Shown: positions 1 through 9,327, numbered from the stretch's first letter. The stretch: 64,000 bases of DNA from Legionella maceachernii (GCF_900167045.1 NZ_FUXJ01000003.1:88578-152577); one strand, 5' to 3'. Numbers and translations: made by a program. The notes: generated from the sequence alone by a model not told the origin.

Positions 1-803
1 CGGCGCATCGTCTCAGCCACTCCCGAAGTGTGTAGAGTGGTGTAAACGGGATGGCCTGTTAATGCGGCTTCGAGTGCAGCGCTGATCGTCTCAGCATCTC
101 GACATTCTCCAACCATGATTAAGCGGGGTTTTCGACGAAGCGCATTACGCACCCCATCGGCAAAGTCTGGCAAATGGCGGGGAATTTCTGATTGACTTAC
201 GACTGCTGAAATGGTTTCAATTTCATCGTAAACGAATTCAATGGGTGACTCGTAGGTTAAGACTTTGCGATGCGAGTCTTCGGTCTCAATCAGTTCGCGA
301 ATGATGGAAGCTAAAAGGGTAGATTTACCAGAGCCGGTTGCACCTGTAATAAAGACAATTCCTTCCTGGGGTGCAATAGCTTCGAGAATATTTTGCGGTA
401 AATTCATTGTCTCTAACCGGGGAGGCGTCGTAGGAATGGTTCTTAAGGTAATTTGTATCGCATCATGGCCTTCAACCAAGCAGGCAGTGGCGTTCACGCG
501 ATAGCGATAACGTACGCCACGATTCGGGCGGAATTCATAGTGGGTATCGATATCCTTACCTGAAAGCAACTGGGTAGTGGCATTAGGTCCGTAAATTGAA
601 TTAATCAAATCCCCAAGCTCAGTATTTGAAAGCCGGCGGTTGGTGATTTGCAACAATCTTCCATAGACCTCGGCATAGATAGGCTCGCCTGTCTGAATGG
701 TGATATCAGAGGCACTGAGATTCTCTGCGTGCTGTAGCATTTTATCCATGAAAACAGGAGAAAAACGCGTCGGCTCGTCTGGCATTAAATTAGTGTTAGT
801 CAT
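1..803 (-). CDS. dotB: DotB, type IVB secretion ATPase (partial, 3' end outside window)
   Basis: Cytoplasmic hexameric ATPase of the Dot/Icm type IVB secretion system, related to PilT/GspE motor ATPases. About 267 codons are present, against roughly 377 aa usual for the family; the C-terminal third lies beyond base 1. The start codon is the ATG at 803-801. A Walker A motif GATGSGKS is visible at about residues 154-161, followed by the Asp box region and a Walker B-like LIMVGECRD near residues 225-240 and the conserved TGHPVYTTLHT segment. It sits 6 bp downstream of dotC, so dotD-dotC-dotB reads as one operon. Family role is established knowledge; identity is from recognition of the protein. 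Confidence 0.95.
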   Translation of the reverse strand, partial: MTNTNLMPDEPTRFSPVFMDKMLQHAENLSASDITIQTGEPIYAEVYGRLLQITNRRLSNTELGDLINSIYGPNATTQLLSGKDIDTHYEFRPNRGVRYRYRVNATACLVEGHDAIQITLRTIPTTPPRLETMNLPQNILEAIAPQEGIVFITGATGSGKSTLLASIIRELIETEDSHRKVLTYESPIEFVYDEIETISAVVSQSEIPRHLPDFADGVRNALRRKPRLIMVGECRDAETISAALEAALTGHPVYTTLHTSGVAETMR

Positions 804-809
804 ATCAAA

Positions 810-1760
810 TTAATATTTGTCACGATCAGTTGTGTTTACAGGCGCTATGACCGGCTGCCATGCTTTGCTAGTAATTATAATTTTAGTGTTTTGTGCTAAT
901 TTTTCCATGTTTTTGAACTTTTCTAGTGCATTTTCGTCTTTAGCAACCGGAGCAATCCATTCTTTAGCATTAACATTAAGCAGAGGAAGGGCAGTAATTC
1001 GTAACACTCTGTCGTCAATATGCAATTCATTGGTATCCCCTGTGACTCCTAAATCAGTGTGAGAAACATAGGGAGGAGAAACCATGTTCATCGCGAGTAA
1101 TTTTCGATATAAAATCATTCCAGTATAGTCTTCTTTGATACGGGCAATGCTCTCTTCGAGGATAGTGGCTGCTTGTTCAATACCGTTTTTCCAACCTTTT
1201 TCAACGTAATAATCCCAAACCTGTTTTTCTCTTCTTGTTTTAGGAAGTAAAGCCGCATTGGGGTATTCAGGTTGTTGGTAATCCATCCATAAATATTGTC
1301 GCCAGTTGGGAGCAGTGGTGACGAAGCGTGCCTGTTTAGCGATTTTATAGGTGCGATTAGAAATACGAATAGTTTGTGTATCGGCTAAATTAAAGGCATT
1401 ACGCCCCTCAAGCAATACGGGGGGCAAAATATTATGCTCGAGCAAGAGCGCATTAAAATCATATATGGCGTCGAGTCTACGTGCTAACCGAGTTAATTGA
1501 TCATCAATCATTCTGGCGCGCCAGGCTAGCCCGGATTGCGCCCCTATGCTCAGGGCCGTTTCTTTTAAAGCGGTTTCCCTAATTTTGTTATTTCTTTTCT
1601 TTTTACGCGTCTTTTTCTTCTTATGCTGGACATTTCCCATGGCTTGTAATCCAGCGAGTGAGGCAGTGTTGCCCGGGAGCTGATCAGTATTGTTGCGACT
1701 ACAGGCAACTAATAATAAGGCCAAGCAAATGATAAAGAGGTTACGAATAAATTTTGGCAT
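810..1760 (-). CDS. dotC: DotC, outer-membrane core lipoprotein of Dot/Icm
   Basis: Lipoprotein of the Dot/Icm core complex that, with DotD, promotes outer-membrane localisation of DotH. I chose the ATG at 1760, which gives 316 aa and places a lipoprotein signal at the N-terminus (MPKFIRNLF..., lipobox LLVAC, Cys20). The open frame continues 25 codons further upstream, but this would bury the signal peptide. After the signal comes a Lys/Arg-rich stretch (KKKKTRKKKR) and then the conserved DotC body. It overlaps the end of dotD by 20 bp, suggesting translational coupling. Confidence 0.94.
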   Translation of the reverse strand: MPKFIRNLFIICLALLLVACSRNNTDQLPGNTASLAGLQAMGNVQHKKKKTRKKKRNNKIRETALKETALSIGAQSGLAWRARMIDDQLTRLARRLDAIYDFNALLLEHNILPPVLLEGRNAFNLADTQTIRISNRTYKIAKQARFVTTAPNWRQYLWMDYQQPEYPNAALLPKTRREKQVWDYYVEKGWKNGIEQAATILEESIARIKEDYTGMILYRKLLAMNMVSPPYVSHTDLGVTGDTNELHIDDRVLRITALPLLNVNAKEWIAPVAKDENALEKFKNMEKLAQNTKIIITSKAWQPVIAPVNTTDRDKY

Positions 1761-2229
1761 AGCGTAATTCAACAACTTGACTATTTGGATAAACATGGAT
1801 GTTGGCTTTCTTTCCAGCTTGATAGTCAATATCACGCAAGATTTCAGCTAAGCTTTCATCCTTAACATTAAGATCAATTAAAACAGGGACCGCAGGCTCT
1901 TTTCCTAAAACACGAAAACGAAAATGTGCCGCTTTGGCGATTCGTGCGGTTAATTCTTCAATGGGACCAGACCAATCGACCGAAGCTCTGGCTTGCAAAT
2001 TATAAGCATTGGGAATGGTCAAAACGTTGTCTCGTTTAGGAGGAGTAATCACTTTTTCCACTTTGGCCATTTCTAACATGGAATCGCTTACCGATACGGC
2101 AGCTTCTGCAAGTTTAATCGTTGCATCATCGCTAGGCGCATTCATTGGCGGTTTCTTAAAAATCTTTATGCCACCACATCCATTGAGCATAATTACCGCA
2201 AAAATAAGTATGAAAAACTTGTTGATCAT
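1741..2229 (-). CDS. dotD: DotD, Dot/Icm outer-membrane lipoprotein
   Basis: 162-aa lipoprotein of the type IVB core complex; the family has a secretin N0-like fold and works with DotC to target DotH. A lipoprotein signal peptide ends in the lipobox LNGC, with Cys18 as the lipidated residue. The C-terminal half contains the typical pattern ending in IHVYPNSQVVELRYAKIYS. It is the first gene of the dotDCB operon, starting with ATG at 2229. Confidence 0.94.
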   Translation of the reverse strand: MINKFFILIFAVIMLNGCGGIKIFKKPPMNAPSDDATIKLAEAAVSVSDSMLEMAKVEKVITPPKRDNVLTIPNAYNLQARASVDWSGPIEELTARIAKAAHFRFRVLGKEPAVPVLIDLNVKDESLAEILRDIDYQAGKKANIHVYPNSQVVELRYAKIYS

Positions 2230-2262
2230 CTTATGAGCTTGAAATCGAGAAGTACTGCACTG

Positions 2263-2291
2263 ATTGAAACAGGAGCATGGTTTATTGTCAA
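2263..2291 (-). promoter_or_regulatory. Candidate sigma70-type promoter for dotDCB
   Basis: On the minus strand a consensus TTGACA (2291-2286) is followed after 17 bp by TTCAAT (2268-2263), which matches the -10 consensus at four of six positions. It lies about 35 bp upstream of the dotD start codon. This is seen in the sequence only; use as a promoter is inference. Confidence 0.4.
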
Positions 2292-2346
2292 GCAGAATAA
2301 GGTTTAGAGATAACTGACCTGGGACAAAACAAAAAAATAACGGTCA

Positions 2347-2898
2347 TCATTCAGTGATTTTTTCATAAAGCCCGTAATGAACATTCCCGGCTTGTTTTGC
2401 TTTTTTCTCTCGCCAAACAAGAGGATCGAGATGCGGTTTTTCGGCGGATTCAAGATAAACTAAACCGCCATGGACCAACAAATTGGAATGCGCTAAGAAA
2501 TTGAGGCATTGGGGTAGGTAGTTTGATGTAAAAGGAGGATCAAGGAAAACAAGGTCAAAACGCTCTGTTGTTTGTTGAAAATAATCCTCTGCCTTAGCAT
2601 GAACGACCCATAGGCAATGGGTGTTGAATGATAAGGCTATTTGTTTAAGGTTATTGTAGACTTGAGAAGAAGATTCAACGAGTACCACTCGCTTTGCTCC
2701 GCGTGAAAACGCTTCAAAACCGAGGGCTCCACTGCCAGCAAATGCATCGAGGCAGCGGGCATCGCGAATGTCGTGCATGAGCCAATTAAATAAAGTTTCT
2801 TTGACACGATCGGGGGTTGGCCTTAGCCCATCGATTGGAGGGAAATGCAATTTTTTCCCTCGATATTGGCCGCCAATGATACGAACTGTTTGCTTCAC
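2347..2898 (-). CDS. rsmD: 16S rRNA (guanine(966)-N(2))-methyltransferase RsmD
   Basis: Class I SAM-dependent methyltransferase of 183 aa acting on 16S rRNA in the 30S subunit. The N-terminal RIIGGQYRGKKL and LRPTPDRVKETLFNWL segments are hallmarks of RsmD. The SAM-binding loop is DAFAGSGALGFEAFSRG and the catalytic motif is DPPF within FDLVFLDPPF. Translation starts at a GTG (2898-2896) that overlaps the TGA stop of the upstream M16 gene by 4 bp, so the two are coupled. Confidence 0.95.
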   Translation of the reverse strand: MKQTVRIIGGQYRGKKLHFPPIDGLRPTPDRVKETLFNWLMHDIRDARCLDAFAGSGALGFEAFSRGAKRVVLVESSSQVYNNLKQIALSFNTHCLWVVHAKAEDYFQQTTERFDLVFLDPPFTSNYLPQCLNFLAHSNLLVHGGLVYLESAEKPHLDPLVWREKKAKQAGNVHYGLYEKITE

Positions 2899-4220
2899 AT
2901 TTTACCTACTGCGATAACGAGCATCTTGTTGGGATGAATATTTCTTTGCAGCGCCTGTTTTATTTGCGTGGTGGTGACGGCATTAATACGCGCGACATAG
3001 GTATTCAAATAATCGTTGGGTAAATGATAGAAGGCAATGCGTAGCAGCATGTTTGCGATGCTGGCACTGCTTGATAAGGATAAGGGAAAACTACCCATTA
3101 AATATTGTTTAGCATCAGCAAGTTCTTTTTCAGTCGGCCCTTCCTTGAGGTAAGTGGCTAAGATGTCTTGCGTTACTTTTAATGCAGTAGCCGCTTCTTT
3201 GTTTTCAGTGGATAAGCTAATGATAAAAGGGCCGTTACCTGGCATAGGCATGAATTGGCTTGTAACACCATAGGTTAACCCCCGTTTTTCTCTTACTTCA
3301 TGGGAAAGTATGGAAACTAAAGCCCCTCCACCCAAAATATAATTGCCTACAGTGAGTGGAAAATAATCGGGATCATGATGATCAATGCCAATTTCGCTTA
3401 GCCGAAGCATCGTTTGTGAAGAAGGAAAATCAATGGTTATATTTTCCCCTGTTTTAAGTGCTGGGGCTTTAGGGATTGTGGATGCAGGCTGTCCTTTGGG
3501 CAATCCTGTTGTTATTTGCTCAGCAAATTGATGGGCTGTCGCCGAATCAATTGCGCCAACAATGACGACTACCGCATTTTTTCCAACAAAATATTGTTTG
3601 TAAAAATTTCGTACATCTGTCGTACTCATTGCGAGCACAGTGTTTTTAGTACCGCTAATGGGGTGGGCATAAGGATGATTTAAGTAGAGTTTTTCAAAAA
3701 GAATTTGATTAGCAACATCCTCAGGAGATTCTTGTGTTTGAGCAATCGCTAATAGTTGTTGGCTTTTTTCTCGCTCGAATGCTTCTTTGGGGAAATCAGG
3801 CTTAGTGATAATTGCGGTGAAAATGCCCAATGCCTTTTTCATCGCGTCAGGGTTGGTGAGTGTTTTGAGATTTAAAACAGCCATATCGCGGCTGTTCTCA
3901 CTGATAAACTGAGCTCCTGTATCGGCCAAATGTTCTGCAATTTGCGTGGCATCCATTCCTGCATTGCCTTGATTGATCAGATTGGTAGTCAAGGTGCTAA
4001 GCCCGAACTGGTTACCATCGTAAGCAGAGCCTGCTGCAAAGGCAATACTGATATTTAGCATAGGGACTTCATCGGCTCGATAAAAAACAACGCGCGCTCC
4101 GTTAGTCGTTTGCCATTGTTCTGTTTGAAAGGTATTTGCATAGAGCGGTTGCGCTAGAGCAAATGCGAGCCCTGCTACTAGAATGTGTTTTAAAACGCGT
4201 AATTGGGATGATAACTTCAT
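2895..4220 (-). CDS. M16 family peptidase-like protein, non-catalytic partner
   Basis: 441-aa exported protein of the insulinase/pitrilysin (M16) family. It has an N-terminal signal peptide ending near LAQPLYA. The usual zinc motif HxxEH is absent: the corresponding region (GSAYDGNQFGLSTLTTNLIN) has no His/Glu pair, so it is probably the non-catalytic half. The later M16 features RGLTYGV and the Gly-rich loop are kept. It overlaps the upstream zinc-binding M16 gene by ATGA (4217-4220), which suggests the two subunits form a heterodimer, as in other bacterial M16 pairs. Partnership is inferred from the arrangement. Confidence 0.9.
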   Translation of the reverse strand: MKLSSQLRVLKHILVAGLAFALAQPLYANTFQTEQWQTTNGARVVFYRADEVPMLNISIAFAAGSAYDGNQFGLSTLTTNLINQGNAGMDATQIAEHLADTGAQFISENSRDMAVLNLKTLTNPDAMKKALGIFTAIITKPDFPKEAFEREKSQQLLAIAQTQESPEDVANQILFEKLYLNHPYAHPISGTKNTVLAMSTTDVRNFYKQYFVGKNAVVVIVGAIDSATAHQFAEQITTGLPKGQPASTIPKAPALKTGENITIDFPSSQTMLRLSEIGIDHHDPDYFPLTVGNYILGGGALVSILSHEVREKRGLTYGVTSQFMPMPGNGPFIISLSTENKEAATALKVTQDILATYLKEGPTEKELADAKQYLMGSFPLSLSSSASIANMLLRIAFYHLPNDYLNTYVARINAVTTTQIKQALQRNIHPNKMLVIAVGKM

Positions 4221-5689
4221 TCTTGTTCCTCAGGCGGTAAAGGAATTAATTGTGCTTCAGTCATTGCATCATCTTTGAAATAACGTTGGGCAACTTGTTG
4301 CACTTGCTCAGGGGTAACGTTGTTAATGAAAGTAGTGTAAGTGTCAGCTCCTTTCCAGCCAAGACCAATGGTCTCCAACAAACCCAGCTCCATGGCTTGG
4401 CCAAAAATAGAGTCTTTTTCATAGGTCTTTTGTGCAATGAGTTGTGTTTTAATCCGCTGCAATTCAGCGGGTTTGACGAGCTCAGTCTGTAGTTGCTTAA
4501 TCTCTTTTAGGATAGCCGTTTTCACATCATCCAGCGTATGAGATTGCGAAGGGGTACCTAAAAAAATAAATTGCGTGGGGTAGCGAGTATACAGATTGTA
4601 ATAAGTATTTGCATCGCTAGCGACATGTGTACCACGAATAAGATTTTTAGCAAATCGTGCACTTTCACCCGCACTTAGAATACTTGCGATCACCTCTAAC
4701 GCGTAAGGTTCCCAAGCCGTTTTTGCTGTTTTTGTGCTAGGGACAGAATAGCCAAACATCATTAAAGGGAGTTGGGCGGGGGCATAAATTTGTACTGTTT
4801 TAGGACCTAATGCAGGTGGTTCAACTTGAGGTTTGCGTTCATAGTGGGTTTGTTTGCTGATGGGACCAAAATACTGTTTGGCTAACTGATAGACGTTATC
4901 TGGATTAACATCACCCACTACAACCAAGGTGGCATTATTGGGAGCATAGAATCGCTGATACCAAGATTTTACGTCTTGAATAGTCATTTGGTGTAAATCG
5001 CTCATCCAACCAATCACTGGATGATGATACGGTGCTGTTAAATGAGCAGCGGCCAAGTAACGCTCAAAAGCAAGTGCTTGCGGGTTGTCATCGGTGCGTA
5101 GGCGCCGCTCTTCACGTATGACTTTAATTTCTTTTGCAAATTCGGCTTCGTTTAACAGTAGATTTTGCATGCGGTCTGCTTCCAATTCGAAACTAATCGG
5201 CAATTGATCAGCCGCTGTCTTTTCAAAATAAGCCGTATAATCATAATTAGTAAAGGCATTTTCTTGACCGCCAACAGCAGCAATGGTCTTTGAAAAGGCG
5301 CCTAGAGGGTATTTTTCAGTCCCTTTAAACATAATATGCTCTAAGGCATGAGAAATACCCGTTATGCCACCAGGTTCATCAGCAGATCCTACGTTATACC
5401 ACACCATGGATACGGCAACAGGGGCACGATGATCTTCCTTTACCAGCACTTTTAAGCCATTATCCAAGGTAAATTCTTTTACTTGGCTGTATGATGCGCA
5501 AGAGAAGACGGCTAGAAACAGGAACAGGTATTTTCGGTGAAAAATAGAGAAGTGACGTTTTCGTTCAAAAAACGCACGAAACTTCCCTGTCGCTCGCGAA
5601 AGCCTTCCAGGGCTTTCGGGGTTTTTGGCCAAAAACCTAACTTCTCTATTTTTCATTGAGGGGTTCTGAATGAATAATAGAATGCGCAC
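4217..5689 (-). CDS. Zinc M16 family peptidase with inserted palindromic element near its start
   Basis: Catalytic M16 peptidase of 490 aa, probably periplasmic. The inverted zinc motif is present in GISHALEHIMFKGTE (HxxEH) with a downstream Glu in EAEFAKEIKVIREERR. The best start is the GTG at 5689-5687: a GGAG Shine-Dalgarno lies 7 nt upstream. Only 11 codons later the frame enters a palindromic element (5538-5655), which adds about 39 residues before the hydrophobic signal core (KYLFLFLAVFSCASYS). The insertion leaves an unusually long positively charged n-region. An ATG inside the element (5656-5654) is an alternative start, but its upstream sequence has no clear ribosome site. It is the first gene of the M16-M16-rsmD operon, divergent from ftsY. 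Confidence 0.9.
   Translation of the reverse strand: MRILLFIQNPSMKNREVRFLAKNPESPGRLSRATGKFRAFFERKRHFSIFHRKYLFLFLAVFSCASYSQVKEFTLDNGLKVLVKEDHRAPVAVSMVWYNVGSADEPGGITGISHALEHIMFKGTEKYPLGAFSKTIAAVGGQENAFTNYDYTAYFEKTAADQLPISFELEADRMQNLLLNEAEFAKEIKVIREERRLRTDDNPQALAFERYLAAAHLTAPYHHPVIGWMSDLHQMTIQDVKSWYQRFYAPNNATLVVVGDVNPDNVYQLAKQYFGPISKQTHYERKPQVEPPALGPKTVQIYAPAQLPLMMFGYSVPSTKTAKTAWEPYALEVIASILSAGESARFAKNLIRGTHVASDANTYYNLYTRYPTQFIFLGTPSQSHTLDDVKTAILKEIKQLQTELVKPAELQRIKTQLIAQKTYEKDSIFGQAMELGLLETIGLGWKGADTYTTFINNVTPEQVQQVAQRYFKDDAMTEAQLIPLPPEEQE
5538..5655. repeat. Compound palindromic element inside the M16 coding sequence
   Basis: A 118-bp element bounded by a perfect 16-bp inverted repeat (5538-5553 and 5640-5655). 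Inside are more inverted repeats: CGAAAGCC/GGCTTTCG around 5598-5619 and a perfect 16-bp palindrome GTTTTTGGCCAAAAAC just before the right terminal repeat. It keeps the reading frame open in the M16 gene. The form resembles a MITE or a Rickettsia-type palindromic element; no second copy was noticed in this window. Confidence 0.75.
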
Positions 5690-5750
5690 AGATTAACTCC
5701 AAAGCAAAAAAAGTGATAGAATTCCATATTTCCTTCGTTTTGTATACCTT

Positions 5751-6818
5751 ATGATTAAATGGTTTAAAAGAAATCAGGGTGAGAGCACCCCAGAAGAACC
5801 GCCTGTTGAGGTTTCACCCGTACTTACTGAAGAGCAGCATTATGAGGATAAATTGGCTCATGCTCCCAGTTCTCCTAGCGATGAAGCGCCAAAACAAGGC
5901 TTCTTTGCGCGTATTAAACGCGGATTGACTAAAACACGTCAACAATTTGGCGATGGAATTGGTCGATTATTGCTTGGGAAAAAAGAGATTGATGCTTCTT
6001 TACTGGAAGAGCTAGAGCTTATCTTGCTGGGTGCAGACTTAGGCGTTGAGACGTCGCAGTCCATTTTAAAGCAGCTGAGTGAGGGGTTGGCAAGAAAACA
6101 ATTGGCTGATGGCAATGCTGTTTTTCAAGAGCTGAAAAAGCGTTTGGAGACCATCTTATTAACCAGCGAAAAGCCTTTGGAACTAGAGACCCCCGATAAA
6201 TCACCGTTTGTTATCTTATTCGTGGGTGTGAACGGAGCCGGTAAAACAACCTCCATTGGTAAAATGGCTAAACAATTTCAGCAACAAGGCAAGAAGGTGA
6301 TGCTGGCAGCTGGAGATACTTTTCGTGCCGCTGCTGTTGAGCAACTGCAAGTTTGGGGTGAGCGTAATCAGATACCCGTCATTGCTCAACATACAGGAGC
6401 AGACAGTGCCTCAGTGATTTACGATGCTTTGCAAGCAGCGAAGGCAAGAAATATTGACATTTTAATTGCCGATACTGCTGGTCGCTTGCATACTCAAGGC
6501 AACTTAATGGAAGAGTTGAAAAAGGTGAAGCGAGTGCTGCATAAGCTCGATGCCAGTGCGCCACACGAAACCATGTTAATTTTAGATGCAAGCATAGGAC
6601 AAAATGCACTTAATCAAGCGCGTCAGTTTCATCAAGCTATTGGGGTTACAGGTATTACCATGACAAAGCTTGATGGAACTGCAAAAGGTGGAATTTTGTT
6701 TGCTATCGCGAATGAATTAGGGATACCATTTCGTTACTTAGGTGTCGGTGAAGGAATTGACGATTTGCGTCCCTTTGATGCCCAGCAATTTGTCAGAGCA
6801 ATTTTTAATGATGATTAG
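5751..6818 (+). CDS. ftsY: Signal recognition particle receptor FtsY
   Basis: SRP receptor GTPase (355 aa) that docks SRP-ribosome complexes at the inner membrane for co-translational insertion. The N-terminal about 60 residues are acidic and variable, followed by the four-helix N domain and the G domain. GTPase motifs seen: GVNGAGKTT (about residues 159-167), DTFRAAAVEQL, DTAGR and TKLDGTAKGG. The usual DAxxGQNA motif appears as DASIGQNA. It overlaps ftsE by 8 bp and heads the ftsY-ftsE-ftsX cluster. Confidence 0.97.
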   Translation: MIKWFKRNQGESTPEEPPVEVSPVLTEEQHYEDKLAHAPSSPSDEAPKQGFFARIKRGLTKTRQQFGDGIGRLLLGKKEIDASLLEELELILLGADLGVETSQSILKQLSEGLARKQLADGNAVFQELKKRLETILLTSEKPLELETPDKSPFVILFVGVNGAGKTTSIGKMAKQFQQQGKKVMLAAGDTFRAAAVEQLQVWGERNQIPVIAQHTGADSASVIYDALQAAKARNIDILIADTAGRLHTQGNLMEELKKVKRVLHKLDASAPHETMLILDASIGQNALNQARQFHQAIGVTGITMTKLDGTAKGGILFAIANELGIPFRYLGVGEGIDDLRPFDAQQFVRAIFNDD

Positions 6819-7461
6819 ATTTGACCAAGTGAGTAAACGCTATCCAGGAGGCTTCGAAGCATTAAGCCAGGTTAATTTTTGCTTACAAAAAGGAGAAATG
6901 GTCTTTTTAACAGGTCATTCCGGGGCAGGCAAAACAACTTTCCTAAAATTAATTGCTATGCTTGAGCTTCCCTCTTCCGGTCAACTGATAGTCAATAATG
7001 TCCGTTTAAATCAATTAAAAAAACACGACATTGCTGTTCACCGAAGCAGCTTAGGCATTACATTCCAATCGCCTCACTTATTAAATGATAGAACGGTGTT
7101 TGATAATGTTGCATTACCCCTGCAGATTCAAGGGATGACCCCAGTAATGCTCGCTAAGCGAGTCCATGCTGCACTTGATATGGTGGGTTTATTAGCGAAA
7201 GAAAAAATGCTGCCTGCGCATTTATCGGCGGGTGAACAGCAACGGGTAGGCATTGCTCGTGCAGTAGTGCATAAACCTTCCTTATTATTGGCTGATGAAC
7301 CTACGGGTAATTTAGATCCTAGCCTTTCAACTGAAATCATGAAGCTTTTTGAGCAATTTAACCAAGTCGGAGTGAGTATCCTTATTGCTACTCATGATCT
7401 TGCCTTAATCGCTCGCATGAAACACCGTATTGTGATGTTAAAGGGAGGCCGGGTATGTTAA
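6811..7461 (+). CDS. ftsE: Cell division ATP-binding protein FtsE
   Basis: ABC-type ATPase (216 aa) that with FtsX controls peptidoglycan hydrolases at the division septum. I set the start at ATG 6811 (MIRFDQVSKRYPGG); the frame is open further upstream but would only extend into ftsY. Walker A is GHSGAGKT (residues 35-42), the signature is LSAGEQQR and Walker B is LLLADEPTGNLD. It overlaps ftsY by 8 bp and ftsX by 7 bp. Confidence 0.96.
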   Translation: MIRFDQVSKRYPGGFEALSQVNFCLQKGEMVFLTGHSGAGKTTFLKLIAMLELPSSGQLIVNNVRLNQLKKHDIAVHRSSLGITFQSPHLLNDRTVFDNVALPLQIQGMTPVMLAKRVHAALDMVGLLAKEKMLPAHLSAGEQQRVGIARAVVHKPSLLLADEPTGNLDPSLSTEIMKLFEQFNQVGVSILIATHDLALIARMKHRIVMLKGGRVC

Positions 7462-8384
7462 ATAATCTGCGCGCTTTGCTTTCTTATCATTTGCAAGCAG
7501 CCAGCAGTAGCCTTAATCTTCTCTGTCGCCAACCTCTAGCCACAACAATGACTGTGGTAGTGATTGCTATTGCATTGACTCTGCCTACACTGTTTTGGGT
7601 CTTTACTGATAATCTTGCTCAATTAACTGGCAGCTGGCAGCGGGGTGGTCATATTTCGTTGTACCTTAAATCGCCTCTTTCAGCAGAAGAGGAGTCAGCA
7701 TTATTAGAGCGTGTGCAGGCCACGGCAGGGGTTGGTCATGCCAGCCTAAAATCTGCCGTCGATGGACTTGCTGAATTACAACAGCAAGAGGGGATGCATG
7801 ATATCATGCGCTATTTACCCGAAAACCCGCTACCGGCTGTTATTGATGTGGTCCCCTCCCTTTCTATGAATTCACCGGCGCAGATGGAGCAATTATTTCT
7901 TCGTTTGAAAAATTTTTCTCAAGTAGAACAGGCTAAGCTTGATATGCAATGGATCAATCGATTACATGCCATTTTAAGTTTTATCAGTAAAACTGCGCAT
8001 GCTCTTATTGCTTTACTGGCTTCTGCCGTAGTGCTTATTGTGGGTAATACCTTGCGGCTAGCAATTCATAATCGTCACGAAGAGATTCAAGTTTTAAAAT
8101 TAATTGGTGCGACAGACCCATACATTGCTCGGCCTTTCTTGTATTCGGGAATATGGTATAGCTTAGCAGGTGCAATTCTTGCCGTGCTTTTTGTTAACAT
8201 CTTTATGCTAAGTCTTGCCGTCGCAGTAAAACAATTAGCATCTGCGTATCAGATGCATTACCCTATAACCAGTTTATCTGTTAAACAGGCTTATTTACTG
8301 GTGTTTATCTCTACTTTGTTGGGTTGGCTAGGAGCTAGATTATCTGTAAAAAGACAACTTGCTTCTATTGAACCCTATAACTGA
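7455..8384 (+). CDS. ftsX: Cell division permease-like protein FtsX
   Basis: Inner-membrane partner of FtsE (309 aa). It has one N-terminal membrane helix (about residues 28-48), a periplasmic domain of about 110 residues that in the family contacts hydrolase activators, and three C-terminal membrane helices (around 175-200, 230-255 and 275-295). The start overlaps the end of ftsE by 7 bp. Confidence 0.95.
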   Translation: MLNNLRALLSYHLQAASSSLNLLCRQPLATTMTVVVIAIALTLPTLFWVFTDNLAQLTGSWQRGGHISLYLKSPLSAEEESALLERVQATAGVGHASLKSAVDGLAELQQQEGMHDIMRYLPENPLPAVIDVVPSLSMNSPAQMEQLFLRLKNFSQVEQAKLDMQWINRLHAILSFISKTAHALIALLASAVVLIVGNTLRLAIHNRHEEIQVLKLIGATDPYIARPFLYSGIWYSLAGAILAVLFVNIFMLSLAVAVKQLASAYQMHYPITSLSVKQAYLLVFISTLLGWLGARLSVKRQLASIEPYN

Positions 8385-8407
8385 TCTATAATAAATTGAT
8401 CAGTTAT
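8377..8407. promoter_or_regulatory. Perfect 10-bp inverted repeat enclosing TATAAT, between ftsX and rpoH
   Basis: ATAACTGATC (8377-8386) and GATCAGTTAT (8398-8407) form a perfect inverted repeat with an 11-nt centre that begins with TATAAT (8387-8392). It overlaps the ftsX stop codon and ends 40 bp before the rpoH start. It could be an operator over a -10 box, or a transcript hairpin separating ftsX from rpoH. No well-placed -35 was found. Confidence 0.45.
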
Positions 8408-8446
8408 TAATGTGCTATGGTTTTTACTTATTACGGAGGTAATAGC

Positions 8447-9307
8447 ATGAATCAGCAGTTACAGCTGGCGTCATTAAATTTGCCCATAGGCAGTTTAGAT
8501 GCTTACATCCATCGGGTTAATCAGATTCCGATGCTCTCTGCTGAAGAAGAATATGAATGCGCAGAGCGCTTTCATAATCAAGGTGATTTGGAGGCGGCTC
8601 GTCGCTTAGTCCTTGCGCATTTACGCTATGTTGTGCGCGTAGCGCGAGGTTACTTAGGCTATGGTTTGCCGCTGAATGATTTAATTCAAGAAGGCAATAT
8701 CGGTTTAATGAAGGCAGTAAAACGCTTCGATCCCACAATGGGGGTGCGATTAGTTTCTTTTGCCGTCCATTGGATAAAAGCGGAAATCCATGAATTCGTC
8801 CTAAAAAACTGGCGAATTGTCAAAGTGGCTACGACAAAAACGCAACGCAAGCTATTCTTTAACCTTCGTCAAATGAAAAATCGCTTAGGCTGGTTTAATA
8901 CGGAGGAAGTCAATGCAGTGGCCCGCGATTTAGGCGTAAGCCCTGAGGATGTATTGATCATGGAGCAACGACTGAATGCCATGGACACTTCTTTTGACGC
9001 GCCTGTCTCAGATGATGAGGACGAAAGCTTTAAAGCGCCTGTTCATTATTTACATGATACCAATAGTGATCCTGCCCATTTAATTGAACAAGAGACAAGC
9101 GATGAACATGGCCGTGAGCAATTATTCTCGGCTTTGGAGCGTCTCGATGAACGCAGTCAGGATATTTTGCAGCAACGTTGGTTGGCAGACGAAAAAGCGA
9201 CTTTACACGATTTAGCAGATAAATACGGTGTTTCTGCAGAACGGGTACGTCAATTAGAAAAAAATGCCATGAAAAAACTTCGCCAGTACATGGAAGCGGT
9301 TGCATAA
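8447..9307 (+). CDS. rpoH: RNA polymerase sigma-32 (heat shock) factor RpoH
   Basis: Heat-shock sigma factor (286 aa). The ATG at 8447 is chosen because GGAGG lies 7 nt upstream; an upstream in-frame start would lack this. Region 2 is clear ([34 protein letters not shown]). The RpoH-specific box [12 protein letters not shown] is present around residues 130-145, and region 4 ends with a helix-turn-helix ([19 protein letters not shown]). It follows ftsX, the same order as in E. coli. Confidence 0.96.
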   Translation: MNQQLQLASLNLPIGSLDAYIHRVNQIPMLSAEEEYECAERFHNQGDLEAARRLVLAHLRYVVRVARGYLGYGLPLNDLIQEGNIGLMKAVKRFDPTMGVRLVSFAVHWIKAEIHEFVLKNWRIVKVATTKTQRKLFFNLRQMKNRLGWFNTEEVNAVARDLGVSPEDVLIMEQRLNAMDTSFDAPVSDDEDESFKAPVHYLHDTNSDPAHLIEQETSDEHGREQLFSALERLDERSQDILQQRWLADEKATLHDLADKYGVSAERVRQLEKNAMKKLRQYMEAVA

Positions 9308-9327
9308 GAATAAAAACTGACTAAAAA

